Shown: positions 8,134 through 16,398 of the stretch, in pieces
Numbering within the stretch: position 1 is the stretch's first letter
Layout: each line of letters opens with the position of its first letter
Origin: Nostoc indistinguendum CM1-VF10
Lineage (GTDB): Bacteria; Cyanobacteriota; Cyanobacteriia; Cyanobacteriales; Nostocaceae
Reading direction: 5' to 3'
NCBI GenBank assembly: GCA_019359215.1
Contig: JAHHHS010000057.1
Location: 1-47,179 of the forward strand
DNA: 47,179 nucleotides
Notes under the pieces: model-generated
The model's input: only the letters and a program-made list of their open reading frames with translations
The model's database searches: none
Told to the model about the DNA's origin: nothing
Translations under genes and position numbers: made by a program

Positions 8134-10275
8134 ATGGCTATTACCTATCACTTAATCCAAGAAACGACAGCACGCTACAAACAGCGTCACCATGAGCGTG
8201 AAGAACACCTGAATGAGATGGAAGCTGGAAATTTACTCAATGTAGATACTCCAGAGCGAGTCAGAAAGAGACTCGAACGAATCGCCAACCATCCTCTCGC
8301 TATTAGAACGATGGTTGAGGAAAGGCAACCTGAAGTTGCTGGGGTTAAAATTCTATCCCCAGAAAATTTCAATCGTCTCGTCCAGGAACGCATTCTCGGT
8401 CAAAACGACCTAATGAGTGTGAGTTACTTAGAATATGGGTTGAGCGTCTCCCGTTCCATTGGTCGGATTCTCATCCGTAATAATAGCAACCGCCTTGTTG
8501 GCTATGGCACGGGCTTTATGGTTTCTCCTCGCCTTCTACTGACTAACAACCATGTCCTGTCAGATGCCCGGCAAGCAGGTTTTAGTCTGATAGAGTTCAA
8601 TTACCAAAGCGGTGTAGGAGGGCAAATGCTCCAGTCTTTCACCTATGAACTCGATCCTGCCAGCTTCTTTCTTACCGATAAGCTTCTTGATTTCAGTTTA
8701 GTGGCAGTCAAAGATAGTTCTAGTGGACAACCTCTTCTAGGGACTTTTGGTTGGAATCGCTTGATAGAAGAGGAAGGCAAGGCGATTCTAGGAGAGTACG
8801 TCAACATTATTCAACACCCATCTGGGCAACCGAAGCAACTAGCACTGCGGGAAAATCGGCTAGTCGATCTCTTCGATGATTTCCTTCACTATAAGACAGA
8901 TACAGCGCCTGGGTCTTCTGGGTCTCCTGTCTTCAACGATCAGTGGGAAGTAGTCGGGCTACACCACTCCGGCGTTCCTCAAAAAGATGAGCAGGGCAGA
9001 ATCTTAGCAACTGACGGTCAAGTGTGGACTCTTGAATTGGGAGAGGATAAAGTGGCTTGGGAAGCCAATGAAGGCATTCGCATCAGCCGCATCGTCAAGC
9101 ATGTCAAACAGTACAACCTATCTCTAACACAGCGCCCTCTTCGAGATGAGATGTTTAATCAGATCCCACTTGTTTCAGAAGCAATCAAGGAAGAAACACC
9201 TAAAATTAGTCCCAAATTGCCTAATCTTGCTAGTGACGGCAGCGTTACTTGGACAATTCCGCTTCTATTAAGCGTGCGTTTAGGAGAAGTAGCTACGCCC
9301 TCTGTTCCTATTTCTGTGCCTCAACCAGATAACCTGTCATCCAAACCCACAGATAGTAGCCGCCAAGATGATGCCCAGTGGGATATTGAAAGTGACCCGG
9401 AACTGGCTAAAGAGCTGCAAATTCTAGAACAAGCCCGTCGTGGAACAATTCCCTACTACGATGAAGTTGCTGATCGCACTGAGCAAGAGAATTATTATGG
9501 CAATCTAATTGACACACTTTCATCACTCAACTCACGGGAGTTGTTCAAGCAATTAAAGGATCTGCTCCGCACTACTCATACCAAGCTACTATCTTACAAG
9601 CCACGAGTGTATCTCTATCCTTGGGTAGATATACAGCCCGATCTCAAAATTCGCAGCATCTATTCCCAGTTGGAATTCGAGCCTGAGCAGATCATCCGGG
9701 AAGATTTACAAATTGAGCAGGAGCGAACTGCTAGATTACAGGAGTTAGTGCGCTCTGAATCCCTCGGTAGGACTTTTCAACTGAGCGAGCAGATCGATGT
9801 GCTGGAAGCAGAGTTGCCTTACAACTGCGAACACGTTGTACCTCAATCTTGGTTTCAAAAAAGAGAACCGATGCGGGGAGACCTACACCACTTATTTGCT
9901 TGCGAGTCCGTGTGTAACAGTTTCCGGGGCAACACTCCGTTTTATGACTTTCCTGATTTTGAAGTTGAGGAAACAATCCGCACTAACTGTGGCAAGTCTG
10001 AAGGGAAAAAATTTGAGCCGGGCAATGGGAAGGGAGAGGTGGCGCGAGCAACTCTTTACTTCTTACTGCGATATCCTGGGCAAATTGACAATAGTAGTAA
10101 TGAGTACGAAGTCCAACGCCTTGAGACTCTACTGAAATGGCACCAAGATTACCCTGTCAATGAACACGAAAAACATCGAAATATGGCTATCTATAAAAAG
10201 CAGGGCAATCGCAATCCTTTTATCGACTTCCCTGAATGGGCAGACAAAATTGAATTCCGCTTGGGTCTTGGGTAA
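8134..10275 (+). CDS. Trypsin-like serine protease fused to EndA/endonuclease I-type nuclease
   Basis: This 713-residue two-enzyme fusion has no signal peptide. Residues about 110-340 form a chymotrypsin-fold protease: GTGFMVSPRLLLTNNHVL with H140, D186 in LDFSLVAV, and S262 in APGSSGSP (GxSG[S]P), so the full triad is present. A linker follows (about 350-440). Residues about 440-690 are an endonuclease I (EndA/NucM, beta-beta-alpha metal) domain: CEHVVPQSWF with H567, DLHHLF (583-588) and N595-x-x-R598-x-N600. That is the complete H-N-N motif set. EndA enzymes are usually secreted, so the lack of an export signal is odd. A self-activating toxin or defence effector, with the protease sensing a trigger or clipping the nuclease free, is my inference. 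Confidence 0.88.
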   Translation: MAITYHLIQETTARYKQRHHEREEHLNEMEAGNLLNVDTPERVRKRLERIANHPLAIRTMVEERQPEVAGVKILSPENFNRLVQERILGQNDLMSVSYLEYGLSVSRSIGRILIRNNSNRLVGYGTGFMVSPRLLLTNNHVLSDARQAGFSLIEFNYQSGVGGQMLQSFTYELDPASFFLTDKLLDFSLVAVKDSSSGQPLLGTFGWNRLIEEEGKAILGEYVNIIQHPSGQPKQLALRENRLVDLFDDFLHYKTDTAPGSSGSPVFNDQWEVVGLHHSGVPQKDEQGRILATDGQVWTLELGEDKVAWEANEGIRISRIVKHVKQYNLSLTQRPLRDEMFNQIPLVSEAIKEETPKISPKLPNLASDGSVTWTIPLLLSVRLGEVATPSVPISVPQPDNLSSKPTDSSRQDDAQWDIESDPELAKELQILEQARRGTIPYYDEVADRTEQENYYGNLIDTLSSLNSRELFKQLKDLLRTTHTKLLSYKPRVYLYPWVDIQPDLKIRSIYSQLEFEPEQIIREDLQIEQERTARLQELVRSESLGRTFQLSEQIDVLEAELPYNCEHVVPQSWFQKREPMRGDLHHLFACESVCNSFRGNTPFYDFPDFEVEETIRTNCGKSEGKKFEPGNGKGEVARATLYFLLRYPGQIDNSSNEYEVQRLETLLKWHQDYPVNEHEKHRNMAIYKKQGNRNPFIDFPEWADKIEFRLGLG

Positions 10276-10814
10276 CTATTATGAAAATATTACGAATCTT
10301 ACTTGGCGTTAGTCTTAAATTACGTGTATAGGGGGGAAAGTAACGAGGGCAGAGAAACCTGAATAGCTATAGTTTGGTCTAACCCTAATCATCGTTTTGT
10401 CTAGCTTTGGAGAATGATCTACTAGTTAACACAGTCTTCACAAGTTTTTTTGGCAACAATTTATATTGACGAAAATATAAATTGTTGCCAATATGCATTT
10501 TCAAAAAATCGTATTTTCGCCAATTCAAAATAAAAAGATACCTTATTACCTAAGTTTCACGATTGCATGAGCAAATTCAAAAAAGCTGTTTGTGAGAGGT
10601 TCAAGAAGTGGGCAGTCTAAGTAGTCGAAAATTATAGTGTTTAATATCATACTAATAAGCTTTTTATTAGTATGATTTAGCAAAAATCTGGTAAGTGTCC
10701 GGTAAATATACGGGAAAAATTCGCTTAGGTATTAACAATTATACATAAATATCTAAAGTAGACTATTTATACGGAATAATAATGTAATACTCTGACTACT
10801 CTATCAAACTTTTT
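10276..10814. other. Intergenic region with two strong hairpins
   Basis: I find no gene in these 540 bases. There are two perfect palindromes. TGGCAACAATTTATATT at 10451-10467 pairs with 10474-10490 (17-bp stem, 6-base loop). ATCATACTAATAA at 10646-10658 pairs with 10664-10676 (13-bp stem). Neither is followed by a clean T tract. The first could be a bidirectional terminator, a small-RNA structure or a transposon scar. Confidence 0.6.
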
Positions 10815-11387
10815 ATGGATCACCATGCCCCTGTTAAGAAACCAAAAGATAAGACATCCCCAATTTTGGAGAGCCAACCAACCTTAGATAAGGAATTAAC
10901 CACAAATGGTAGCTATGGCTCAGTTCCTTCTGAACCGAGTGTTGCCGCAGAAAGGCTGCTTGTTAAAGGTAAGGGATCTCTGTTAAAAATGGAATCCATA
11001 GTGAATAAAGATGACAGACTACTCATCAATGTTCCAGATAAGCATCCTTGGCGGATGATTTGCTCTCTTGAAATTAAAGGTAGTTCAGATAGTGGTGGAA
11101 TTGGTACAGGCTGGTTTATTGGTCCTAAGACTTTAGTCACTGCTGGTCATTGTGTTTATCATTCAAGCTTGGGAGGATGGGCACAGGAAATAACCATTTA
11201 TCCAGGTCGTTACGACCCGGATGATAAGGTCTTTCCTTGTACCAACTCAAAGGGGCAGTTTCATCTGACCCTACCACCCGGACAATTCCGATTTGCAGCG
11301 CATACTTCAAAGGGAGGCTACGGCGTTACTGACTTTGACCCTAGCTCAGGTAACACTGAAATCGTCATCCGTGTAGAACAAAAGTAG
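10815..11387 (+). CDS. Truncated V8-like (glutamyl endopeptidase) serine protease
   Basis: The 190 residues begin like a V8-type protease. After a low-complexity N-terminus they show D-D-R-x-x-I-N, H-P-W-R-M-I-C-S-L, G-T-G-W-F-I-G-P and T-L-V-T-A-G-H-C-V-Y with catalytic H112. At about residue 140 (IYPGRYDPDD) the family sequence stops. It is replaced by a short tail GQFHLTLPPGQFRFAAHTSK..., which looks like the end of a different beta domain. The regions carrying the catalytic Asp and Ser are missing, so it should be inactive; an internal deletion is the simplest explanation. It lies 0.5 kb after the protease-nuclease gene and just before the oxygenase. A leader protease for the RiPP-like locus could once have been here. 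Confidence 0.7.
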   Translation: MDHHAPVKKPKDKTSPILESQPTLDKELTTNGSYGSVPSEPSVAAERLLVKGKGSLLKMESIVNKDDRLLINVPDKHPWRMICSLEIKGSSDSGGIGTGWFIGPKTLVTAGHCVYHSSLGGWAQEITIYPGRYDPDDKVFPCTNSKGQFHLTLPPGQFRFAAHTSKGGYGVTDFDPSSGNTEIVIRVEQK

Positions 11388-11523
11388 TTCATAGTTATGT
11401 TGTTAAAACTGTCCTAGCGATCGCCAATCTGATACCTTATCTCATTTCCGATAAGCTTCAGAATTAGTGCAGTTCAATAAAAAGATTTTGTTTACTTAAA
11501 CCTTTCAAGAACGCAAGAAATTA

Positions 11524-12147
11524 ATGATGATTCATTCATCTAAATACTACATAAAATTACACAACGCTTTTTCAAGCGATTATTTGGAATATTTAAAATC
11601 TCAAATCTTGACCTGCTCTTATCTAGCAAACAATCAATTGAGTGAAAGCTTTGCCGGGACAAGGGGATTTTCAGTTATTTTTAAAGCATCAGGTATGAGT
11701 GAATTGAATTTGCAATTTCCATTTTTTAAAACTTATTTAGAAACTGCTTTGAGGAAAACTTGCAATGCTTTCTATCTCAATCCTTTAGTACTAGAGGAAG
11801 GTGCTTGTGTAAAACCACATATTGACTGTAGCCTCTCCTCCTATGGTAAAGAGATGCTCATCCCCAAAATTGTTAGTGTACTCTATGTTCAAGTACCAAA
11901 CGATCTGCAAGGAGGCAAACTAATGTTACAAGAAGACGATTATCCTATCTGCCAAATTCAGCCACGAGCCAATACATTGCTTTATTTTAAAGGCAATCTT
12001 AAGCATTCAGTCAATGAAGTTAATAGCTCACAAACTCGTATCAGCTTAATCTGTGAGCAGTATAATCTGAGTGAAACTCAACTTCAGTACATCCCTGAAT
12101 TTGAGATTGAGACTAAAGCTTATAAGCAAAGTTCTAACCTTTTATAA
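11524..12147 (+). CDS. 2-oxoglutarate/Fe(II)-dependent dioxygenase
   Basis: The 207 residues form a prolyl-4-hydroxylase-type double-stranded beta-helix. The iron ligands are visible: H99-x-D101 in PHIDCS and H161 in LKHSVNEV, with 2-oxoglutarate-binding R172 in QTRISLI. L-Q-G-G-K-L-M-L and A-N-T-L-L-Y-F-K-G are the usual flanking strands. Such enzymes hydroxylate Pro, Lys, Asn or aliphatic carbons. It lies 94 bp upstream of the NHLP-type precursor on the same strand, so the obvious candidate substrate is the Lys/Val/Pro/Ile-rich tail of that protein (inference). It is a little shorter than many relatives but keeps every ligand. Confidence 0.85.
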   Translation: MMIHSSKYYIKLHNAFSSDYLEYLKSQILTCSYLANNQLSESFAGTRGFSVIFKASGMSELNLQFPFFKTYLETALRKTCNAFYLNPLVLEEGACVKPHIDCSLSSYGKEMLIPKIVSVLYVQVPNDLQGGKLMLQEDDYPICQIQPRANTLLYFKGNLKHSVNEVNSSQTRISLICEQYNLSETQLQYIPEFEIETKAYKQSSNLL

Positions 12148-12241
12148 AAAAAAACTAAAAAATAATGACACAAGTCTTTTTTTTGGTTATACAAGAAAGG
12201 TGTTTGTTCGTTAGACAGAAAAACGATGGGAGAGTTAAATC

Positions 12242-12784
12242 ATGACAGATGAAAGTTTAAATATAGGGAAGATTGTTGTACGTGCTTGGGCAGATAATGA
12301 ATTTAAGGAAGAATTCCTGAAAAATCCTAAGGTTGTGATTGAGCGGGAAACGGGAAATAAAATACCAGAAGAAGTGGAAATTCAGGTCATTGAGGAGACT
12401 TTAACAACTAGTTACCTTATCCTTCCCAGACGAGGTGAAAGCTTACCTGAAGATACAGAAACAGAACAGACCGGGACAGATGCTCCTCTATCCAGACTAA
12501 TTACTAAGGCTGTTAAAGATAACGCTTTCAGAGAACAGTTGCTCAGTAATCCTAACGCTGTTGTTGAAGAAGAGCTAGGAGTTAAACTTCCAGAAGGAGT
12601 TGAGATTAGAGTATTAGAGCAGCAAGATAATGTTCGTTATTTTGCTCTCCCCGTTTCTCTAGAATGGGAAGACGAAGGGGAAAAAGATCTAGGTCTAGAA
12701 AAATGGAAGAGCCCTGTTAAAGTACCTGTTAAAGTACCTATTAAAGTACCTATTAAAGTACCTATTAATGTAAAAGTCGGCTAA
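12242..12784 (+). CDS. Double NHLP-leader protein with K-V-P repeat tail (RiPP precursor-like)
   Basis: The 180 residues contain two nitrile-hydratase-alpha-like leader units (NHLP; residues about 11-63 and 86-138). Each has helix A-x-x-D-N-x-F-[KR]-E-x-[FL]-L-x-N-P, then V-[VI]-E-x-E-x-G-x-K-[IL]-P-E-x-V-E-I-x-V-[IL]-E and a final Y-[FL]-x-L-P. NHLP leaders guide RiPP maturases (proteusins, some class II lanthipeptides). The C-terminus is a candidate core of four-residue units K-V-P-[VI] (K160, K164, K168, K172) ending INVKVG. It has no Cys and almost no Ser/Thr, so it cannot make lanthionines. GGGAGAG lies 8 bases before the ATG. A fused pair of leaders is unusual, and no G-G/A cleavage site is seen before the tail. 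Confidence 0.8.
   Translation: MTDESLNIGKIVVRAWADNEFKEEFLKNPKVVIERETGNKIPEEVEIQVIEETLTTSYLILPRRGESLPEDTETEQTGTDAPLSRLITKAVKDNAFREQLLSNPNAVVEEELGVKLPEGVEIRVLEQQDNVRYFALPVSLEWEDEGEKDLGLEKWKSPVKVPVKVPIKVPIKVPINVKVG
12713..12772 (+). repeat. 12-bp tandem repeat encoding the K-V-P-[VI] tail
   Basis: Five tandem 12-base units of the form CCT[GA]TTAAAGTA (the last imperfect, CCTATTAATGTA) lie inside the precursor-like gene. The unit keeps frame, so copy-number slippage would lengthen or shorten the putative core four residues at a time. Confidence 0.85.
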
Positions 12785-12811
12785 CTGTTTCCATAATATC
12801 TTGCTCGTGTT

Positions 12812-12876
12812 AAAACTTAGCCTGACAATTTAATTCTGGATGATATTGGGAGTATGTTAGGCTTTTAGTTTTTGCC
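12812..12876 (+). terminator. Possible terminator after the NHLP gene
   Basis: AAAACTTAGCCTGACA is followed about 30 bases later by TGTTAGGCTTTTAGTTTTT. This is an imperfect inverted repeat closing in a T-rich tract. The loop is long, so the call is weak. Confidence 0.35.
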
Positions 12877-12933
12877 TTTAGCAGCTCCCAGTTTATCTAG
12901 GCACACTTGCTTTCAAGCACCCGCATTTTGTGA

Positions 12934-13146
12934 TCCAATCGCACATTTGATGTGATGTCTGGAGCATCAGGTGCAATTCTGGAATTGCTAGCTCTATATG
13001 ATGCTAATCCAGATTCAGATATTTTGGAACGGCTACTTTCTTGTGGACATTACCTGCTGAGTCACCGGGTTACTAGCAAATCAGGGTATGGAGCTTGGGC
13101 AACTTATCAGAAGAGAATCTTGACAGGATTTTCTCAACCTAAGTGA
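12934..13146 (+). pseudogene. LanM remnant (LanC-like domain fragment of a class II lanthipeptide synthetase)
   Basis: About 70 codons follow a TGA. They read F-D-V-M-S-G-A-S-G-A-I-L-E-L-L-A-L-Y-D, then L-L-S-C-G-H-Y-L-L-S-H-R, G-Y-G-A-W-A-T and I-L-T-G-F-S before a stop. This matches the stretch of LanM LanC domains that reads D-V-x-x-G-A-A-G-x-I-L-x-L-L-x-L-Y, L-x-C-G-x-x-L-L, W-x-T and L-T-G-F-S-H-G-A-A-G. The remnant breaks off exactly before the H-G-A-A-G segment. The dehydratase domain and the zinc ligands are gone. Its place directly after the NHLP gene indicates that a lanthipeptide-type locus once stood here. Confidence 0.72.
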
Positions 13147-13149
13147 GAA

Positions 13150-13861
13150 ATGGAGAATATACATCCTGAACTTTTAAATCTTCCTGCGGATGGAAGAGAG
13201 CTAGCACTTTTTGAAAGTTTTGAGGGATTAGAGATTCCTGAAGAACCTAAACCTGTTGTCACTGTACAGCCTCCTTTGCCAGACATGGTAAAGAGGTATA
13301 ACTTCAATTGGAATAATAAGCACTTTGACTGGACGTTTAGGATGCCCAATACAAAGCTAGTATGAGAGGCAGATGGGAGTGTTATTTTTGTTGGGCTTTC
13401 CTATAGCTCTACGAGAGGATTCACTCCCATTAAGACTCGTATAACGCAAGATCGAGCTTCCGTTATCGGTGCCGTAGAACTTGAGCCAGATCAATTTGCG
13501 CCTGGTGTTAAATATTCAGTTAAAGTCAAGGTTTTTGCTCATGTTCATACTGGAAATCTTTCCGAACTTCCTATTAGTTTTGGAATGATTCTTCCGTTTC
13601 AAAGGAAGCTACGAGAAAAGCGAAATAAGTTTTTCCGGCTAAAATTTGTTCCATAAAAATCTACGTTCCTGATGATTCTTCTATGACACCGTTGTCAGTT
13701 GAAACTTTCAGAGAATCTAGCGATCCTAAAGAGATAATAGATGTAAGCGAAGAGCTTATATATTCTTCCGAAAATTTTCCTAAAAATTTGAAAATAGAGT
13801 TTAGCTTTGAGGGAAGTGAAATATTTTTTGATCGCATTACGATACAAAAGCTGGAACTGTA
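13150..13861 (+). pseudogene. Disrupted gene of unknown function (nonsense plus frameshift)
   Basis: A start at 13150 (MENIHPELLN) opens 71 codons to a TGA at 13363-13365. The same frame then stays open through GSVIFVGLSYSSTRGFTPIK and a beta-rich stretch to a TAA near 13654. In another frame it resumes immediately (IYVPDDSSMTPLSVETFR...) and ends at a TAA at about 13861. A one-base change in the A run at about 13656 would join the last two parts. Restored, it would be roughly 235 residues, with a disordered acidic N-terminus and a beta-sandwich-like remainder. I do not recognise the family. Confidence 0.6.
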
Positions 13862-13979
13862 ATCTAGTTCATAAATAATGTTCTTGAATTGAGTTGTACT
13901 AATAAGACTTTCTATGGCTCATTCCACGGAATTACTATCTTTGCTGCTTTGGGAATAAATACAAAAAGGATTAAAATCT

Positions 13980-15443
13980 ATGGAAATTCACCTGATTGGT
14001 CACGCTAGTCTCTTTATTGAAACAAAAGATTGTAGAATTTTGATGGACCCAGTTTTTGGGGACCCCTTTTATGAAGATAGGAATGAGACATGCCCTAAGA
14101 GAGAAGTTATTATTGAGAACCTTCCAGAATTCGATTTTCTAGTTATTTCTCATAGTCATTTAGACCATTTTGATATCAGAACTTTAGCTTATCTGCCTAA
14201 AACAGTCGATGTTCTGATTCCTCAAGATAAACTCATCGAAAACTATCTTCTTAAGCTTGGATATTCGCAAATTTATGGCTTAAAAGATTTTGATGAAGTG
14301 AGAATGGGTTCTACCAATTTGCAGACTACTCGTTCAGAAAACCGTGTGCCAGAGTTTGGTCTTGTTGTGTCTGACGATTCTGGAACTTTTTGGAATCAAG
14401 TAGATACTGACGTTAGTTCTACAACAATCAGTAAGATTTTATCAAAGTACTCAAAAGTAGACTTCTTACTAGCAACATGGCAACCTATGTTAGAAGCTTG
14501 CTATCAACTAAATCAAAGTATTGCTTTTCCTTACATAGCTTATAGTCAGTTATTGTACAAAATTGCTTTGATTCAGCCACAGGGAATTGCACCTGGAGCA
14601 AATGGTTTTAAATATGTTGATGATGCAGCTTGGCTTAACCAGATCGCTTTTCCAGTCACCCGCGAAAAATTTTGTCAAGATATTCAAGAAATGATTCCTA
14701 AATTAGGAGGCAATATTTTTGCTCTTGACCCTGGAGACATTTTGACCTTCTGCGGAAGCGATTTCACTTGTAGTCCAGCAGCCTGCAACTACGTTAATAA
14801 GCTAGATGACAATAGGGATTCTATAGTCTTTGCACCAGTGAAAGCTGGAAATAAATTAACAGATTATAATTGTAAAGAATCTGAGATTGATGATATTAAA
14901 GAAGTAATCAAACAAGAAATAATTTTTGATTTCCCTAAATTTATTGAACAGCACCTAACGGAATTTTTTCTAGAACATCAAAAATGGAAGGTAATTTATC
15001 AGCTAGAAGTAATATTCGCTGATGACTCCATTTTTCAATGGGTTATTGATTTTTCTAACGAAAAAATTACCGCTTACCAGGGCTTTAATCCGCTCGCTAA
15101 TTTTTTTAGTTATACAACTGCGTCTCATTTATATGGACGACTTAAAGGTGCTTTAGGGGGTGAGTATACAATGGATAGTGGTTGCTATCGTAGTTATCAA
15201 AAAGTTTATTCTGTACATTCTTTGGGTTTCGTTTATCCTGCTGCCATGAATGTATCTCTCGCAGACCCGCTGTTATTAAGATTTTCTAATGTTTTTCAAG
15301 AAAAAAAATCAAACCCAGTTTTGGATCGGGCGGTAGAAAAATGGAGTAACGCAATAACTAAAGAGCCTTCAAGGGCTAAGGCTAACAACTCTATGCTGAA
15401 GTTTGAAGGAGTTTTCTTGAAGCCGACAAAACGAGCTAAATAA
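13980..15443 (+). CDS. MBL-fold metallohydrolase with C-terminal extension (Lactamase_B_2/UlaG-like)
   Basis: The 487 residues start MEIHLIGHASLFIETKDCRI and M-D-P-V-F-G-D, the opening strands of UlaG/CMAH/NAPE-PLD-type MBL enzymes. The metal motif is intact: S-H58-S-H60-L-D62-H63. A C-terminal part (about residues 320-440; W-K-V-I-Y-Q-L-E-V-I-F, T-A-S-H-L-Y-G-R-L-K-G-A-L-G-G) resembles the small SCP2-like domain found behind some such hydrolases. The middle has Cys-rich C-G-S-D-F-T-C-S-P-A-A-C. It would hydrolyse an ester, amide or phosphodiester, or act as an oxygenase like PqqB or CMAH. It is the last intact gene of the RiPP-like region; a role there is inference. Confidence 0.8.
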   Translation: MEIHLIGHASLFIETKDCRILMDPVFGDPFYEDRNETCPKREVIIENLPEFDFLVISHSHLDHFDIRTLAYLPKTVDVLIPQDKLIENYLLKLGYSQIYGLKDFDEVRMGSTNLQTTRSENRVPEFGLVVSDDSGTFWNQVDTDVSSTTISKILSKYSKVDFLLATWQPMLEACYQLNQSIAFPYIAYSQLLYKIALIQPQGIAPGANGFKYVDDAAWLNQIAFPVTREKFCQDIQEMIPKLGGNIFALDPGDILTFCGSDFTCSPAACNYVNKLDDNRDSIVFAPVKAGNKLTDYNCKESEIDDIKEVIKQEIIFDFPKFIEQHLTEFFLEHQKWKVIYQLEVIFADDSIFQWVIDFSNEKITAYQGFNPLANFFSYTTASHLYGRLKGALGGEYTMDSGCYRSYQKVYSVHSLGFVYPAAMNVSLADPLLLRFSNVFQEKKSNPVLDRAVEKWSNAITKEPSRAKANNSMLKFEGVFLKPTKRAK

Positions 15444-15508
15444 GATAGAGTGAACAAATTACATATTTCAGAAACTTCTCTTTTTTAGTAGCATAGGCAA
15501 ATGAATAA

Positions 15509-15740
15509 GGGATTGAGCCAAGATGTGTGAAAAATAGTTCTACTTTGCTCTTAACGGTTATTTTATATACATTTTCGCTGTACTACATTTCGCAGTGTTA
15601 ATGTCTACTAATTGATATTAGTGGATGTCAATTGGCTTAAAAAGATAGTTTTATGTCTAAAGACTGCTTTTCAAAACCCCTGGAAATGATGTCTGCTAAT
15701 GTTAAGTGGCACTATTTTTCACACATTTCGGCTCAATCCC
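15509..15740. mobile_element. MITE-like element with 30-bp terminal inverted repeats
   Basis: The left end begins GGGATTGAGCCAAGATGTGT and runs 30 bases to 15538. The right end, 15711-15740, is its reverse complement with only two mismatches (the last bases are GGCTCAATCCC). The 232-bp unit has no open frame, so it is a non-autonomous element that would need a transposase elsewhere. No clear target duplication is visible at the edges. I cannot name the IS family. Confidence 0.75.
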
Positions 15741-15842
15741 GCCATCACATAGGTGATGCTCATGAAATGTAACGTCGGAAACACAGTTTAGACCTTCCTG
15801 TCAATAGCTGACAGTACAGTTAATTAAGAATTTCTTTAGTAC

Positions 15843-16259
15843 TCACTCTTGTTCAAAGATTGAATTAGTAGCAACAATCGTAATAGAAGCAGAGTCTCCA
15901 CCGCCAAAACCTCTGCTCCTAAGTTCAATATGATGCTCATGTGGTCTACCCCCTTTGGGGATCACAAAGGACACATTTTGTTCCTCTTCTAAATCATCTG
16001 TATCGTCAGAAGCTCCCTCAAACAGTTTTGCTTTACCGAGAATTTTGGCAACTCCATCTGCCTCAGCTTGAGCAGTGATTTCAAGTTCCACCCGAACTTC
16101 TCCACCCACCTTCAAAGGTTTCACGTCAATTCTGTTTGCCGGCATTCCTTCGGTAAGCACGAGAGAAAATGTTTGAGTCGATTTTCCAGTTTCATTGGCA
16201 CCAAAGCTTTCATGATCAACAGCATCCATAAATACTGTGCCACTAACTTGACGCGGCAT
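15843..16259 (-). CDS. Hypothetical protein, predicted beta-rich
   Basis: I do not recognise the family. I chose the ATG at 16259 (MPRQVSGTVFMDAVDHESFG) over the upstream TTG because AGGAG precedes it; this gives 138 residues. The sequence alternates hydrophobic and polar residues (V-G-G-E-V-R-V-E-L-E-I-T-A, S-A-S-I-T-I-V-A-T) and is acidic in the middle (D-D-T-D-D-L-E-E-E), which suggests a small beta-sandwich. It has no signal peptide or membrane segment. It lies divergent to the MITE and upstream of a truncated parA in the same orientation. Confidence 0.65.
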   Translation of the reverse strand: MPRQVSGTVFMDAVDHESFGANETGKSTQTFSLVLTEGMPANRIDVKPLKVGGEVRVELEITAQAEADGVAKILGKAKLFEGASDDTDDLEEEQNVSFVIPKGGRPHEHHIELRSRGFGGGDSASITIVATNSIFEQE

Positions 16260-16398
16260 ATATTCAATTCTCCTCAATGTGGTTCAATTCTTCCTTTTAA
16301 GAAGATAGGATTCAACGTAATAGGCTAATCACTTACCCTACTAGAGTATCCTGAGTCCATCTATATTTAGTATTTTTACTATAAATATTTATTAAATT

